Assembly (NCBI GenBank): GCA_900549655.1
Contig: UROZ01000140.1
Coordinates: 1 to 5,023 of the forward strand
Reading direction: 5' to 3'
Length of the DNA: 5,023 nt
DNA from: an uncultured Collinsella sp.
GTDB taxonomy: Bacteria > Actinomycetota > Coriobacteriia > Coriobacteriales > Coriobacteriaceae
In this document: one piece after another, positions 1 through 5,023 of the stretch
Layout of the letters: every line of letters begins with the position of its first letter
Position numbering within the stretch: position 1 is the stretch's first letter
Notes under the pieces: generated by a model
Database searches by the model: none
The model's input: only the letters and a program-made list of their open reading frames with translations
What the model was told of the DNA's origin: nothing
Program-made: the position numbers and the translations under genes

Positions 1-224
1 GCGCAGGCGAGCGGGCGGTTGGCGAAGATGCCCATGCAGATGGTCATGATGCCGGCGCCCAGGCAGGTGGCGCAGGCGAGCGCTCCCGCATCGATGCCGG
101 CGCCCGAGAGCACCGCGGGGTTGACGGCAATGATGTAGGCCATTGCCAGGAACGTTGTCAGTCCAGCGCGAAGTTCGGTCCCGATTGTGGACTTGCGCTC
201 GCTGACGTGAAATAGTTCGTCCAT
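1..224 (-). CDS. NCS2-family purine permease, AzgA/PbuG type (5' part only, cut by window edge)
   Basis: I translated this stretch directly; 74 residues lie in the window and the rest is beyond base 1. The protein starts MDELFHVSERKSTIGTELRA and continues with GLTTFLAMAYIIAVNP. The R-A-G-x-T-T-F-x-x-M-A-Y-I-I-x-V-N-P block is the signature N-terminal segment of AzgA-like adenine/guanine/hypoxanthine permeases, which are proton-coupled importers in the cytoplasmic membrane with about 12-14 membrane segments (family knowledge). A first hydrophobic segment spans about residues 21-40 and a second, Cys/Gly-rich one about 47-68. The start at 224 is supported by GGAAAGGG five bases upstream; an in-frame-shifted ATG at 228 gives no family match. 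Exact substrate (hypoxanthine/guanine versus adenine) cannot be read from this fragment. It is transcribed divergently from the deformylase-like gene. Confidence 0.87.
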   Translation of the reverse strand, partial: MDELFHVSERKSTIGTELRAGLTTFLAMAYIIAVNPAVLSGAGIDAGALACATCLGAGIMTICMGIFANRPLAC

Positions 225-279
225 GCATACCCTTTCCTTGTTCGGCCCCGAGTTTAGGCCGATTGACACGAACTCACTC

Positions 280-285
280 ACTATA
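280..285 (-). promoter_or_regulatory. possible -10 element of the purine permease gene
   Basis: On the minus strand the hexamer TATAGT (one mismatch to TATAAT) lies about 55 bases upstream of the permease start. No good -35 hexamer is found at 17-18 bases; the best is weak. The resulting leader would contain a 6-bp hairpin, TCGGCC (242-247) with GGCCGA (257-262). I saw no purine riboswitch core in this leader. Tentative. Confidence 0.25.
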
Positions 286-378
286 TCGCCTTTACAACCT
301 TGCTGTTCCTCACATGTTGATGTTCGGCGCTTTGTAGCGGACGGGCGGTATTTTCCGTATGAAAATGTGTGGGTACCG

Positions 379-384
379 TATACT
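379..384 (+). promoter_or_regulatory. possible -10 element of the deformylase-like gene
   Basis: TATACT is a good -10 hexamer placed 33 bases before the start codon at 418, giving a short leader with a strong ribosome site. The -35 region at the usual spacing is poor. A small inverted repeat, ATTTTC (350-355) and GAAAAT (361-366), sits where a -35 box would be and might bind a regulator. Only the -10 match is a direct observation. Confidence 0.35.
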
Positions 385-407
385 TAAGCAGTTACAACGA
401 CCCCTAT

Positions 408-414
408 GGAGGAA
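408..414 (+). promoter_or_regulatory. ribosome binding site that fixes the start at 418
   Basis: GGAGGAA ends just ahead of the ATG at 418, with GGAGG five bases from it. The upstream in-frame ATG at 406 overlaps this site and has no Shine-Dalgarno sequence of its own, so 418 is the better start. The resulting N-terminus (MIKELCHDEA) also resembles short deformylase-like proteins of this subfamily as I remember them, which begin M-I/V-K/R-P-I. Confidence 0.85.
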
Positions 415-417
415 CGT

Positions 418-837
418 ATGATTAAAGAGCTCTGCCACGACGAGGCTATCCTGTCCCAGCGTTGCGAGGTCGCGACCGTCGAGGACGAGTCGGTGGCACA
501 GGACCTGATCGATACCATCAAGTCGCTCGACGATGCCGGCTGCCTTGCCGCCAACCAGATCGGCGTCACCAAGAAGGTCTGTGTCTACCTGGACGATGCC
601 GGCGAGCCCCACGTGCTCTATAACCCCCGTCTGGTGTTTGGTCTGGGTGCCAGCAAGATGGAGGAGAGCTGCCTGACGCACGAGGAGACCACCAAGTCCA
701 CGCGCTATATCAAGTGCAAGGTTGCCTTTGACCAGATCGTCGACGGCAAGATGCGCGAGCGCAAGCAGGACTTTGTGGGCTTCGAGGCACAGATGGTTCA
801 GCACATGATTGACCACTGTCTTGGAAAGTTGGTCTAA
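418..837 (+). CDS. divergent short peptide deformylase-like protein, catalytic Glu missing
   Basis: The 139-residue protein belongs to the peptide deformylase fold (removal of N-formyl from the initiator Met in the cytoplasm), in the short subfamily known from Clostridia and Coriobacteria. Canonical enzymes are about 160-190 aa. Three family motifs are visible: motif 1 as CLAANQIGV (residues 42-50, with Gln47), motif 2 as EESCLT (82-87, metal-ligand Cys85 in place of EGCLS), and motif 3 as QHMIDHC (128-134). The metal ligands Cys85, His129 and His133 are all kept. The general-base Glu expected after the first His is Met130 (codon ATG at 805-807), two base changes from any Glu codon, so a single-base error does not explain it. 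The other changes, Gly to Ser in motif 2 and Gly to Cys in motif 1, point the same way. It may be inactive, a binding protein, or have altered chemistry; a housekeeping def elsewhere would be expected. Fold assignment is firm, activity is not. It stands alone, divergent from the purine permease. Confidence 0.85.
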   Translation: MIKELCHDEAILSQRCEVATVEDESVAQDLIDTIKSLDDAGCLAANQIGVTKKVCVYLDDAGEPHVLYNPRLVFGLGASKMEESCLTHEETTKSTRYIKCKVAFDQIVDGKMRERKQDFVGFEAQMVQHMIDHCLGKLV

Positions 838-940
838 GGGGACCAAAGCACCGCACCTTGCCGCTCAATCGTCGCTCGCGTACCTTAAGTACGCTTCGCT
901 CCTCTTTCGTGGCAATCTGCGGCACTTTGACCCCTTAGAC
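832..940. repeat. 109-base imperfect inverted repeat (REP/MITE-like element)
   Basis: The ends are a perfect 10-base inverted repeat: GTCTAAGGGG at 832-841 and CCCCTTAGAC at 931-940. Moving inward the arms continue to match with few mismatches (left ACCAAAGCACCGCACCTTGCC against the complement of right, TCAAAGTGCCGCAGATTGCC), about 31 bases per arm with one single-base gap. The centre is a second perfect repeat, GCGTAC (878-883) and GTACGC (889-894), around CTTAA. The bases between are poorly paired. It overlaps the TAA stop (835-837) of the deformylase-like gene. There is no T-run after it, so a plain intrinsic terminator is unlikely. I infer a mobile or dispersed palindromic intergenic repeat or a structured RNA; copy number cannot be judged from one window. 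Confidence 0.75.
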
Positions 941-981
941 GACCTGCGGGGTTAACTTGGTTGAGTTTATCCTGCTTGAAT

Positions 982-1018
982 AGCCCGGGCGTGACATTGT
1001 TGTCATGTCCGGGCTTTT
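982..1018 (+). terminator. strong intrinsic terminator between the deformylase-like gene and bsh
   Basis: AGCCCGG (982-988) pairs with CCGGGCT (1009-1015). The stem continues inward through GTGACA-type pairing (989-996 with 1001-1008, including two G-T wobbles) to a four-base TTGT loop, giving 15 pairs in all. It is followed by TTTTGTGTTT. It would stop plus-strand transcripts coming from the deformylase-like gene. Because it lies only 63 bases before the bsh start, a role as a leader attenuator for bsh is conceivable if the bsh promoter is upstream of it; no promoter clearly supports this. Confidence 0.9.
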
Positions 1019-1071
1019 GTGTTTAGCGCCTTTTTGTTTGGTGACAATGAACTTAGCGAGAACGTAAAGCT

Positions 1072-1077
1072 AGGAGG
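1072..1077 (+). promoter_or_regulatory. ribosome binding site that fixes the bsh start at 1082
   Basis: A perfect AGGAGG lies four bases before ATG 1082. The reading frame is open further upstream to 1019, but that would place extra residues before the Met-Cys pair. The family needs Cys directly after the initiator Met, because the Met is removed to expose it as the N-terminal nucleophile, so 1082 is the true start. Confidence 0.93.
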
Positions 1078-1081
1078 CGCT

Positions 1082-2047
1082 ATGTGTACGAGTATTCGAT
1101 TTACCGATAATTCTGGCCACATGTATCTGGGCCGCAACCTCGACTGGAGCTTTGACTACGACCAACAGGTTCGCGTGATGCCGCGCGGGTTTCACATTCC
1201 GTATTCGTTTATCGACGACGCGACAGCGGCACACGCGGTGATCGGTATGTGCATCGATTACAAGAACTATCCCATGTTTTTCGATTGCGGTAACGATGCG
1301 GGTCTGGCTGTGGCGGGACTCAACTTTCCCGGCTATGCCGAGTATGCCGAGGGCCCTGTCGACGGCAAGACCAATATCGCGGCCTACGAGTTTCCCCTCT
1401 GGGTGGCAGCGACGTTCTCGACGGTCGATGAGGTCGAGGCCGCGCTGCGCGATACGGTGATTGTCGCCAAATCTGCCGGAGAGGGGCTGGGCGTGTCGCT
1501 GCTCCATTGGATTATCGGCGACAGCCAGCGTAGCATCGTGGTCGAGATGATGGCTGACGGCCTGCATGTATACGACGATCCGGTCGACACCCTTGCCAAC
1601 CAGCCGACCTTCCCGTGGCACATGGAAAACCTGCGCACCTATATCACGGCCACAAGCGATTTTCCGCAGACGGCGACATGGCGTGGCGCCGAGCTTAAGC
1701 CCTATGGCGCGGGTGCCGGCATGCGCGGTATTCCGGGTGATTGCTATTCGCCGAGCCGTTTTGTAAAGGCGGCGTACCTCAATGCCAATTACCCGCAAAA
1801 GGAGAGCGAGACCGAAAACGTCGTCCGCATGTTCCGCTCGCTCGAGGGCGTGGTGATGATCGAGGGAGCGTCCAGGATGGGCGATGGCAAGTTCGAGAAG
1901 ACTATCTACACCGGATGCTTTAGCGCGCGCACGGGCAATTATTACTACGCGATGTATGGGGATCCGTCGATTCGCTACGTGAGCCTGATGGATGCCGAGG
2001 GCGCGAGCCCCGATAAGCTCGTGGTTCCCGAGCCGCGTCGTTCGTAG
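1082..2047 (+). CDS. bsh: choloylglycine hydrolase / conjugated bile salt hydrolase
   Basis: The 321-residue protein is an Ntn-hydrolase that cleaves the amide bond between a bile acid and glycine or taurine, typically in the cytoplasm of gut bacteria. All catalytic and binding residues of the family are present: Cys2 (nucleophile after Met removal), Arg18 and Asp21 in GRNLDWSF, Asn81 in GLNFPG, Asn173 in LANQPTF, and Arg226 in SPSRFVK following GIPGD (216-220). The motifs RNLDWSF, NQPTF, HMENLR and GIPGDxxSPSRF closely resemble the Bifidobacterium longum enzyme (about 317 aa) as I remember it, rather than penicillin V acylases. The loop at 209-211 is Gly-Ala-Gly; a G-x-G triplet here has been linked to glycine-conjugate preference in lactobacilli, against S-R-x for taurine. 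Applying that here is inference. The gene is single, bounded by terminators on both sides, with a perfect AGGAGG. I found no convincing promoter hexamers in the 63-base gap before it. Penicillin amidase activity is the main alternative, less likely. Confidence 0.95.
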   Translation: MCTSIRFTDNSGHMYLGRNLDWSFDYDQQVRVMPRGFHIPYSFIDDATAAHAVIGMCIDYKNYPMFFDCGNDAGLAVAGLNFPGYAEYAEGPVDGKTNIAAYEFPLWVAATFSTVDEVEAALRDTVIVAKSAGEGLGVSLLHWIIGDSQRSIVVEMMADGLHVYDDPVDTLANQPTFPWHMENLRTYITATSDFPQTATWRGAELKPYGAGAGMRGIPGDCYSPSRFVKAAYLNANYPQKESETENVVRMFRSLEGVVMIEGASRMGDGKFEKTIYTGCFSARTGNYYYAMYGDPSIRYVSLMDAEGASPDKLVVPEPRRS

Positions 2048-2070
2048 CCGATAGCTTTACTGCAATGCAA

Positions 2071-2106
2071 AGCGGCCCTGCATCTCTCGCGAGGTGCAGG
2101 GCCGCT
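2071..2106. terminator. bidirectional terminator hairpin between bsh and kup
   Basis: AGCGGCCCTGCA (2071-2082) pairs perfectly with TGCAGGGCCGCT (2095-2106). Three or four further inner pairs (2083-2086 with 2091-2094, one a G-T) close on a TCGC loop. It lies 24 bases after the bsh stop and 24 bases past the kup stop, between convergent genes. Neither side has a long T-run: the minus strand reads TTTGCATTG after the stem, the plus strand ATCGTC. It is therefore probably a shared convergent terminator or transcript-end stabiliser, better suited to kup. Confidence 0.8.
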
Positions 2107-2129
2107 ATCGTCAATGGCTGGTGGCGTCG

Positions 2130-4361
2130 CTAGAAGTTGGCATCGTTGAGTTGTTCGTTCTCGAGGCCGTCGAGCTGTTGCTGTTCGGGCGTATCGGCGA
2201 CGCTCTCGAGCAACTCGGTGGGATCGACGTTCATGTCCTTACCGGCTTCGTTGCCGTTGACCAAGTCGTCCGAGAAGATGTCGACTTCCATTTCCTCGGC
2301 CTCTTCGATCTGAACCTCGAGCGGCACCTGGGTGCGCACGAGCTTAACGGCCGGGCGCATGCGGGCAAACAGCGGCACGTACTCGATGATGATGGCCGAG
2401 TTCTCGAGACCGTACCAGCGTGCCGGGCTTCCGCAGGCGCGGCGGACGGCGTACTTGATGGCCATCACGCGGTGGTCATTGCGGTTGATGTCCGTTTCGG
2501 GGGCAAGCATCTTGCGCAGCATACAAAAGCGGAAGTCACCCACGTTGCCGCGTGTCTCGTAGATGGAGTAGGTGTGATGTTGCGGCGGCAGCTCGCCCGA
2601 TGCCATCAAGTCGCCGACGATCTGACGCAGATAAGCGTTGACGCGCTGGTTGACTTTAAAGCCCAGGTCCAGGCGAACGCGGAAGAGGAAGTCCGTGCCA
2701 AAGGTCTCGACGGAATACTCGTGCGTATAGGGTTCGTCGGTAACGTGCACGTTAATGAACCAATATGCCTTGGCGCGCTTGGGATGCTTATCCAGGATGG
2801 AATAGAGCACGTCGCGGTCGAGCGTGAGCGGGTCGGGGCTGTTGGTGAGAAATACCAGATTGTCGGCGAGCACGGGATAGGTCTCGTCGTTGCGCAGGCG
2901 GTTGAGCTGATCGATGTACTTGGAGACGGGCAACAGAATCGTCTGCGTGCGCTCGATGGCGGTGCCACGGCGCCACACGTACATAAGGCCAAACAGCAGT
3001 GCGGCCAGGAAGATCATCACATAGCCGCCGTCAAAGAACATGGTGAGGCACGAGGCAAAGAAGCACAGCTCAATGGCACCGAAGAGCAGGGCGAAGACGC
3101 AGGCGCCCAGCTTGTGCTTGAGAATGCCAGCGATATAGCTCGTCAAAAGCGTCGTGGTCATGAGCATGGTCACGGTAATGGCGAGGCCGTAGGCGCTCTC
3201 CATGCGCTCGGAGTTTTGGAACAGCAGCACGATGAAGATGCAGCCGACCCACATGATGTTGTTGACGAGCGGAATATAGAGCTGGCCCTTGGTGTCGCTG
3301 GGGTAGTGGATGCGCAGATGCGGCATAAGGTTGAGGCGCGTGGCCTCGGATACCAGCGAGAACGAGCCGGTGATGAGCGCCTGCGAGGCGATGATGGCCG
3401 CTACGGCCGAAAGCACGATGGCAAAGGGGCGCAGGGGCTCGGGAAGCATCATATAGAACGGGTTGACGATATCCATCGCGAGCATCTGGGGATTGGAATT
3501 GTTGGCGAGCAGCCAAGCGCCCTGACCCAGGTAGTTAAGGATTAGCGCCGCCTTAACAAACGGCCAGGATGCGTAGATGTTGGCCTTGCCTACGTGGCCC
3601 ATGTCTGAATAGAGCGCCTCGGCGCCGGTCGTCGACAGGAAGACGAAGCCGAGCACCATGATGCCCGAGTGGTTGATGGGCGAGAACAGAAACATGACGC
3701 CGCGGATGGGGTTGAGCGCGCGCAGGATGGACAGGTTGCCGAGCATGTTGAACAGGCCGGCGCCTGCCAGGAACAGGAACCACAACGTCATGAGCGGGCC
3801 GAACAGCTTGCCGATCGACGAGGTACCGGCGCGCTGCATGGCAAATAGGCCGCAGATAATGATGATGGTGATGATGATGACGTTGGTCTGGCCGTCGCCC
3901 AGCAGCGCGTGGCCCCACTCGATGGTACGCAGGCCCTCGATGGCTGTGGTGACCGTGACCGCGGGGGTGAGGATGCCGTCGGCGAGCAGCGCCGCGCCGC
4001 CGATCATGGCAGGTAGGATCAGCCATGGTGCCACTTTTCGCACCAGGCTAAACAGGGCGAAGATGCCGCCTTCGTTGTGGTTGTCGGCCTTCATGGCGAT
4101 TACCACGTACTTGACCGTGGTCACGAGTGTCATGGTCCAGATGACGAGCGAAAGCGCGCCCAGGATCATGTCCTCGCTGACGGTACCGATGCCGCCGTTG
4201 TTGGCGACGATTGATTTCATGGTGTACATGGGGCTCGTGCCGATGTCGCCATAGACGACGCCGAGCGTTACAAGCAGCATGCCAGCGGAGAGGGGGATGG
4301 CTCCGTGCCCGCCTTGACCACGCTGGTCTTGGGGGCTTGCCTCCAGTTTGTTGTGTGCCAC
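2130..4361 (-). CDS. kup: Kup-family low-affinity potassium uptake transporter
   Basis: The 743-residue protein (GTG start) is a Kup/HAK/KT transporter, a proton-coupled potassium importer in the cytoplasmic membrane. Family signatures are plain: GVVYGDIGTSPMY (about 34-46), KADNHNEGGIFAL (91-103) and LLADGILTPAVTVTTAIEGL (125-144). About 12 hydrophobic segments run from residue 25 to 464, including NVIIITIIIICG and a last one ending at YVWRRG. A soluble C-terminal region of about 275 residues follows (E. coli Kup is 622 aa in total), with LPVSKYID and RVRLDLGFKVNQRVN-type conserved stretches. The last 60 residues carry about 19 acidic residues and a single Lys, a low-complexity tail. The start at 4361 is preferred over the in-frame ATG at 4379 (749 aa): GGGAG lies five bases before the GTG, and the ATG has no ribosome site. 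A 21-base inverted repeat in the leader suggests repression or RNA control. Neighbours are convergent bsh downstream and the EamA gene upstream, separated by 158 bases. Confidence 0.96.
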   Translation of the reverse strand: MAHNKLEASPQDQRGQGGHGAIPLSAGMLLVTLGVVYGDIGTSPMYTMKSIVANNGGIGTVSEDMILGALSLVIWTMTLVTTVKYVVIAMKADNHNEGGIFALFSLVRKVAPWLILPAMIGGAALLADGILTPAVTVTTAIEGLRTIEWGHALLGDGQTNVIIITIIIICGLFAMQRAGTSSIGKLFGPLMTLWFLFLAGAGLFNMLGNLSILRALNPIRGVMFLFSPINHSGIMVLGFVFLSTTGAEALYSDMGHVGKANIYASWPFVKAALILNYLGQGAWLLANNSNPQMLAMDIVNPFYMMLPEPLRPFAIVLSAVAAIIASQALITGSFSLVSEATRLNLMPHLRIHYPSDTKGQLYIPLVNNIMWVGCIFIVLLFQNSERMESAYGLAITVTMLMTTTLLTSYIAGILKHKLGACVFALLFGAIELCFFASCLTMFFDGGYVMIFLAALLFGLMYVWRRGTAIERTQTILLPVSKYIDQLNRLRNDETYPVLADNLVFLTNSPDPLTLDRDVLYSILDKHPKRAKAYWFINVHVTDEPYTHEYSVETFGTDFLFRVRLDLGFKVNQRVNAYLRQIVGDLMASGELPPQHHTYSIYETRGNVGDFRFCMLRKMLAPETDINRNDHRVMAIKYAVRRACGSPARWYGLENSAIIIEYVPLFARMRPAVKLVRTQVPLEVQIEEAEEMEVDIFSDDLVNGNEAGKDMNVDPTELLESVADTPEQQQLDGLENEQLNDANF

Positions 4362-4366
4362 GTGGA

Positions 4367-4371
4367 CTCCC
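4367..4371 (-). promoter_or_regulatory. ribosome binding site supporting a GTG start for kup
   Basis: On the minus strand GGGAG (within AAGGGAG) lies five bases before GTG 4361. It sits inside the first codons of the longer ATG-initiated frame. The bases before ATG 4379 (AGATAACCGG) contain no Shine-Dalgarno match. This is a good ribosome site for an alternative start and a caution to anyone who accepts the longest frame. Confidence 0.75.
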
Positions 4372-4383
4372 TTAGACATCCGG

Positions 4384-4404
4384 TTATCTGTCTAGGACAG
4401 ATAA
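4384..4404. promoter_or_regulatory. perfect 21-base inverted repeat, probable operator or leader hairpin of kup
   Basis: TTATCTGTC (4384-4392) and GACAGATAA (4396-4404) are exact complements around a three-base centre (TAG). It lies in the kup leader, 23 bases upstream of the GTG start and just after a possible -10 hexamer at 4418-4423, so a bound protein would cover roughly +7 to +27. The two-fold 9-3-9 symmetry is typical of operators of dimeric regulators such as TetR-type proteins (inference). No regulator gene is present in the window. A weak RNA hairpin with a three-base loop is the alternative. Confidence 0.6.
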
Positions 4405-4417
4405 TCTTTATGCCGTC

Positions 4418-4423
4418 TTTATA
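4418..4423 (-). promoter_or_regulatory. possible -10 element of kup
   Basis: TATAAA on the minus strand follows TG directly (TGTATAAA). It lies 57 bases upstream of the GTG start and 14 bases before the 21-base inverted repeat. A -35 hexamer at 17-18 bases is not convincing. Another A/T-rich hexamer (CATAAA) lies slightly closer to the gene. Tentative. Confidence 0.35.
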
Positions 4424-4461
4424 CATACAAGAGCAGTTTGGCACATCAGGTTATTTTAGAC

Positions 4462-4485
4462 AATAATCCCCAGCTGGGGATTATT
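4462..4485. terminator. perfect 24-base palindrome, likely terminator of the EamA transporter gene
   Basis: AATAATCCCC (4462-4471) and GGGGATTATT (4476-4485) are exact complements around AGCT, giving a 10-bp stem and a four-base loop. It lies 35 bases past the stop of the EamA gene and before the kup promoter. On the minus strand the stem begins AATAAT and ends ATTATT then GTCT, a short T-rich tail, so an intrinsic terminator for the upstream gene is the simplest reading. As uninterrupted two-fold DNA it could equally be a protein-binding site. Confidence 0.6.
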
Positions 4486-4519
4486 TATGTACGTAGGTAG
4501 CATTTCAAAGCAGGGGCTT

Positions 4520-5023
4520 TTAAGCACGTGCTGTCTGGGCGATGCCAGCCTTGGCGTTTGCGCGTTTGCCGGCGAGTTCGCAAAAAATCGCGCCGCCGAT
4601 GATAAGCGCGGCACCCATCAGGCGGACCGGTGTTATGGCTTCGCCCAAAAAGACGGCCGAGAACACGACGGCCGAAAGCGGCTCGAGGTAGCCGACGACC
4701 GCGACGGTCTGGACGGGCAGCTTGGCGACGGCACTAAAGTAGAGCAGGCAACCGATGCCGGTGTTGACGACGCCGAGCATGACGACGGCGTGCCAATCAA
4801 TACTGGCGGCGACGCCGGCGGACAGGAATGAGGGAGCGCCCTGCGTGATGAGCGTGAGGACCAGCGCGGTCACAAAGGCGGCGCTCACCTGGAGCGTGGA
4901 GTTCTCGAGGCCTTCGATGTGTGGCGCACCCTTGCTAGCGATGACCATCAATGCATAGCAGAAGGCCGAGGCGATGCCGCAAGCGATACCCGCAATGGGC
5001 ATATTGCCGCCTAGACCTTGTGC
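4520..5023 (-). CDS. EamA/DMT-superfamily membrane transporter (C-terminal part, cut by window edge)
   Basis: These 167 residues are the C-terminal half of a drug/metabolite transporter of the EamA type, usually about 290-310 aa with ten membrane segments in two repeats. The frame is open through the right edge (it continues as AQGLGGN before MPIAG), so the internal ATG at 5002 is not the start. Visible features are the second-repeat opening GIACGIASAFCYALMVIASKG, then LGVVNTGIGCLLYFSAVAKL, the conserved glutamate-proline patch VGYLEPLSAVVFSAVFLGE, and a last segment GAALIIGGAIFCEL before a short basic tail (GKRANAK). Such proteins export or exchange amino acids, purines or other small metabolites, but the substrate cannot be told from this sequence. 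The gene is followed by a 24-base palindrome that probably ends its transcript, separating it from kup on the same strand. Confidence 0.9.
   Translation of the reverse strand, partial: AQGLGGNMPIAGIACGIASAFCYALMVIASKGAPHIEGLENSTLQVSAAFVTALVLTLITQGAPSFLSAGVAASIDWHAVVMLGVVNTGIGCLLYFSAVAKLPVQTVAVVGYLEPLSAVVFSAVFLGEAITPVRLMGAALIIGGAIFCELAGKRANAKAGIAQTARA

Noticed and set aside
225..300. Purine riboswitch in the leader of the purine permease
   Set aside because: The leader is short and has only a 6-bp hairpin; I could not find the three-way junction core of the purine class.
310..846. 178-codon open frame on the minus strand opposite the deformylase-like gene
   Set aside because: It overlaps the whole plus-strand gene and its promoter, and lacks domain features. 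The plus-strand frame has a ribosome site and family motifs.
1034..1066. Promoter hexamers such as TTGTTT or GTGACA ahead of bsh
   Set aside because: No matching -10 hexamer occurs at acceptable spacing, so I did not list it as a feature.
1070..1798. 242-codon open frame on the minus strand opposite bsh
   Set aside because: Antisense shadow of bsh; composition is Arg/His-rich without recognisable motifs, and bsh is certain.
2094..3545. Long 483-codon open frame on the plus strand opposite kup
   Set aside because: It is the mirror of a GC-biased membrane-protein gene on the other strand. Its translation is rich in His, Val, Gly and Asp repeats with no domain I recognise, and kup has unmistakable family motifs across the same bases.
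3850..3885. GAT/GATG-rich tandem-like stretch
   Set aside because: It encodes the isoleucine-rich membrane segment NVIIITIIIICG of Kup on the minus strand; ordinary codon repetition explains it.
4362..4460. c-di-AMP (ydaO-type) riboswitch ahead of kup
   Set aside because: The leader after the likely promoter is about 50 bases, too short for this riboswitch, and the expected conserved blocks are absent.

Overview
The window looks like a stretch of a high-GC, gut-associated actinobacterium of the class Coriobacteriia, most likely Collinsella or a close relative. This is inference. It rests on the GC-rich third codon positions, strong AGGAGG-type ribosome sites, and a bile salt hydrolase whose motifs, as I remember them, closely match the Bifidobacterium longum enzyme. 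No 16S rRNA or other marker gene is present to confirm it.

Layout from left to right. (1) Bases 1-224, minus strand: the first 74 residues of an NCS2-family purine permease of the AzgA/PbuG type, cut by the window edge. (2) Bases 225-417: a divergent promoter region. (3) Bases 418-837, plus strand: a short, divergent peptide deformylase-like protein (139 aa) whose HExxH motif reads HMIDH, so the catalytic glutamate is missing. (4) Bases 832-940: a 109-base imperfect inverted repeat that begins on the stop codon of that gene and does not look like an ordinary terminator. (5) Bases 982-1018: a very strong intrinsic terminator. (6) Bases 1082-2047, plus strand: a choloylglycine (bile salt) hydrolase, 321 aa, with all the expected catalytic residues. 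(7) Bases 2071-2106: a terminator hairpin shared by two convergent genes. (8) Bases 2130-4361, minus strand: a Kup potassium transporter of 743 aa, here called from a GTG start, with an acidic C-terminal tail. (9) Bases 4362-4519: a short intergenic region with two perfect palindromes, one looking like an operator for kup and one like a terminator for the gene upstream. (10) Bases 4520-5023, minus strand: the C-terminal 167 residues of an EamA/DMT-type membrane transporter, running off the right edge.

Each gene appears to be its own transcription unit: neighbours are divergent, convergent or separated by hairpins, and I see no operon. The shared theme is general gut physiology (purine uptake, bile salt deconjugation, potassium uptake, small-molecule transport) rather than one joint system. 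I did not find a convincing undescribed multi-gene system. The items most worth a second look are the deformylase-like protein lacking its catalytic Glu, the 109-base palindromic element, and the 21-base inverted repeat in front of kup.
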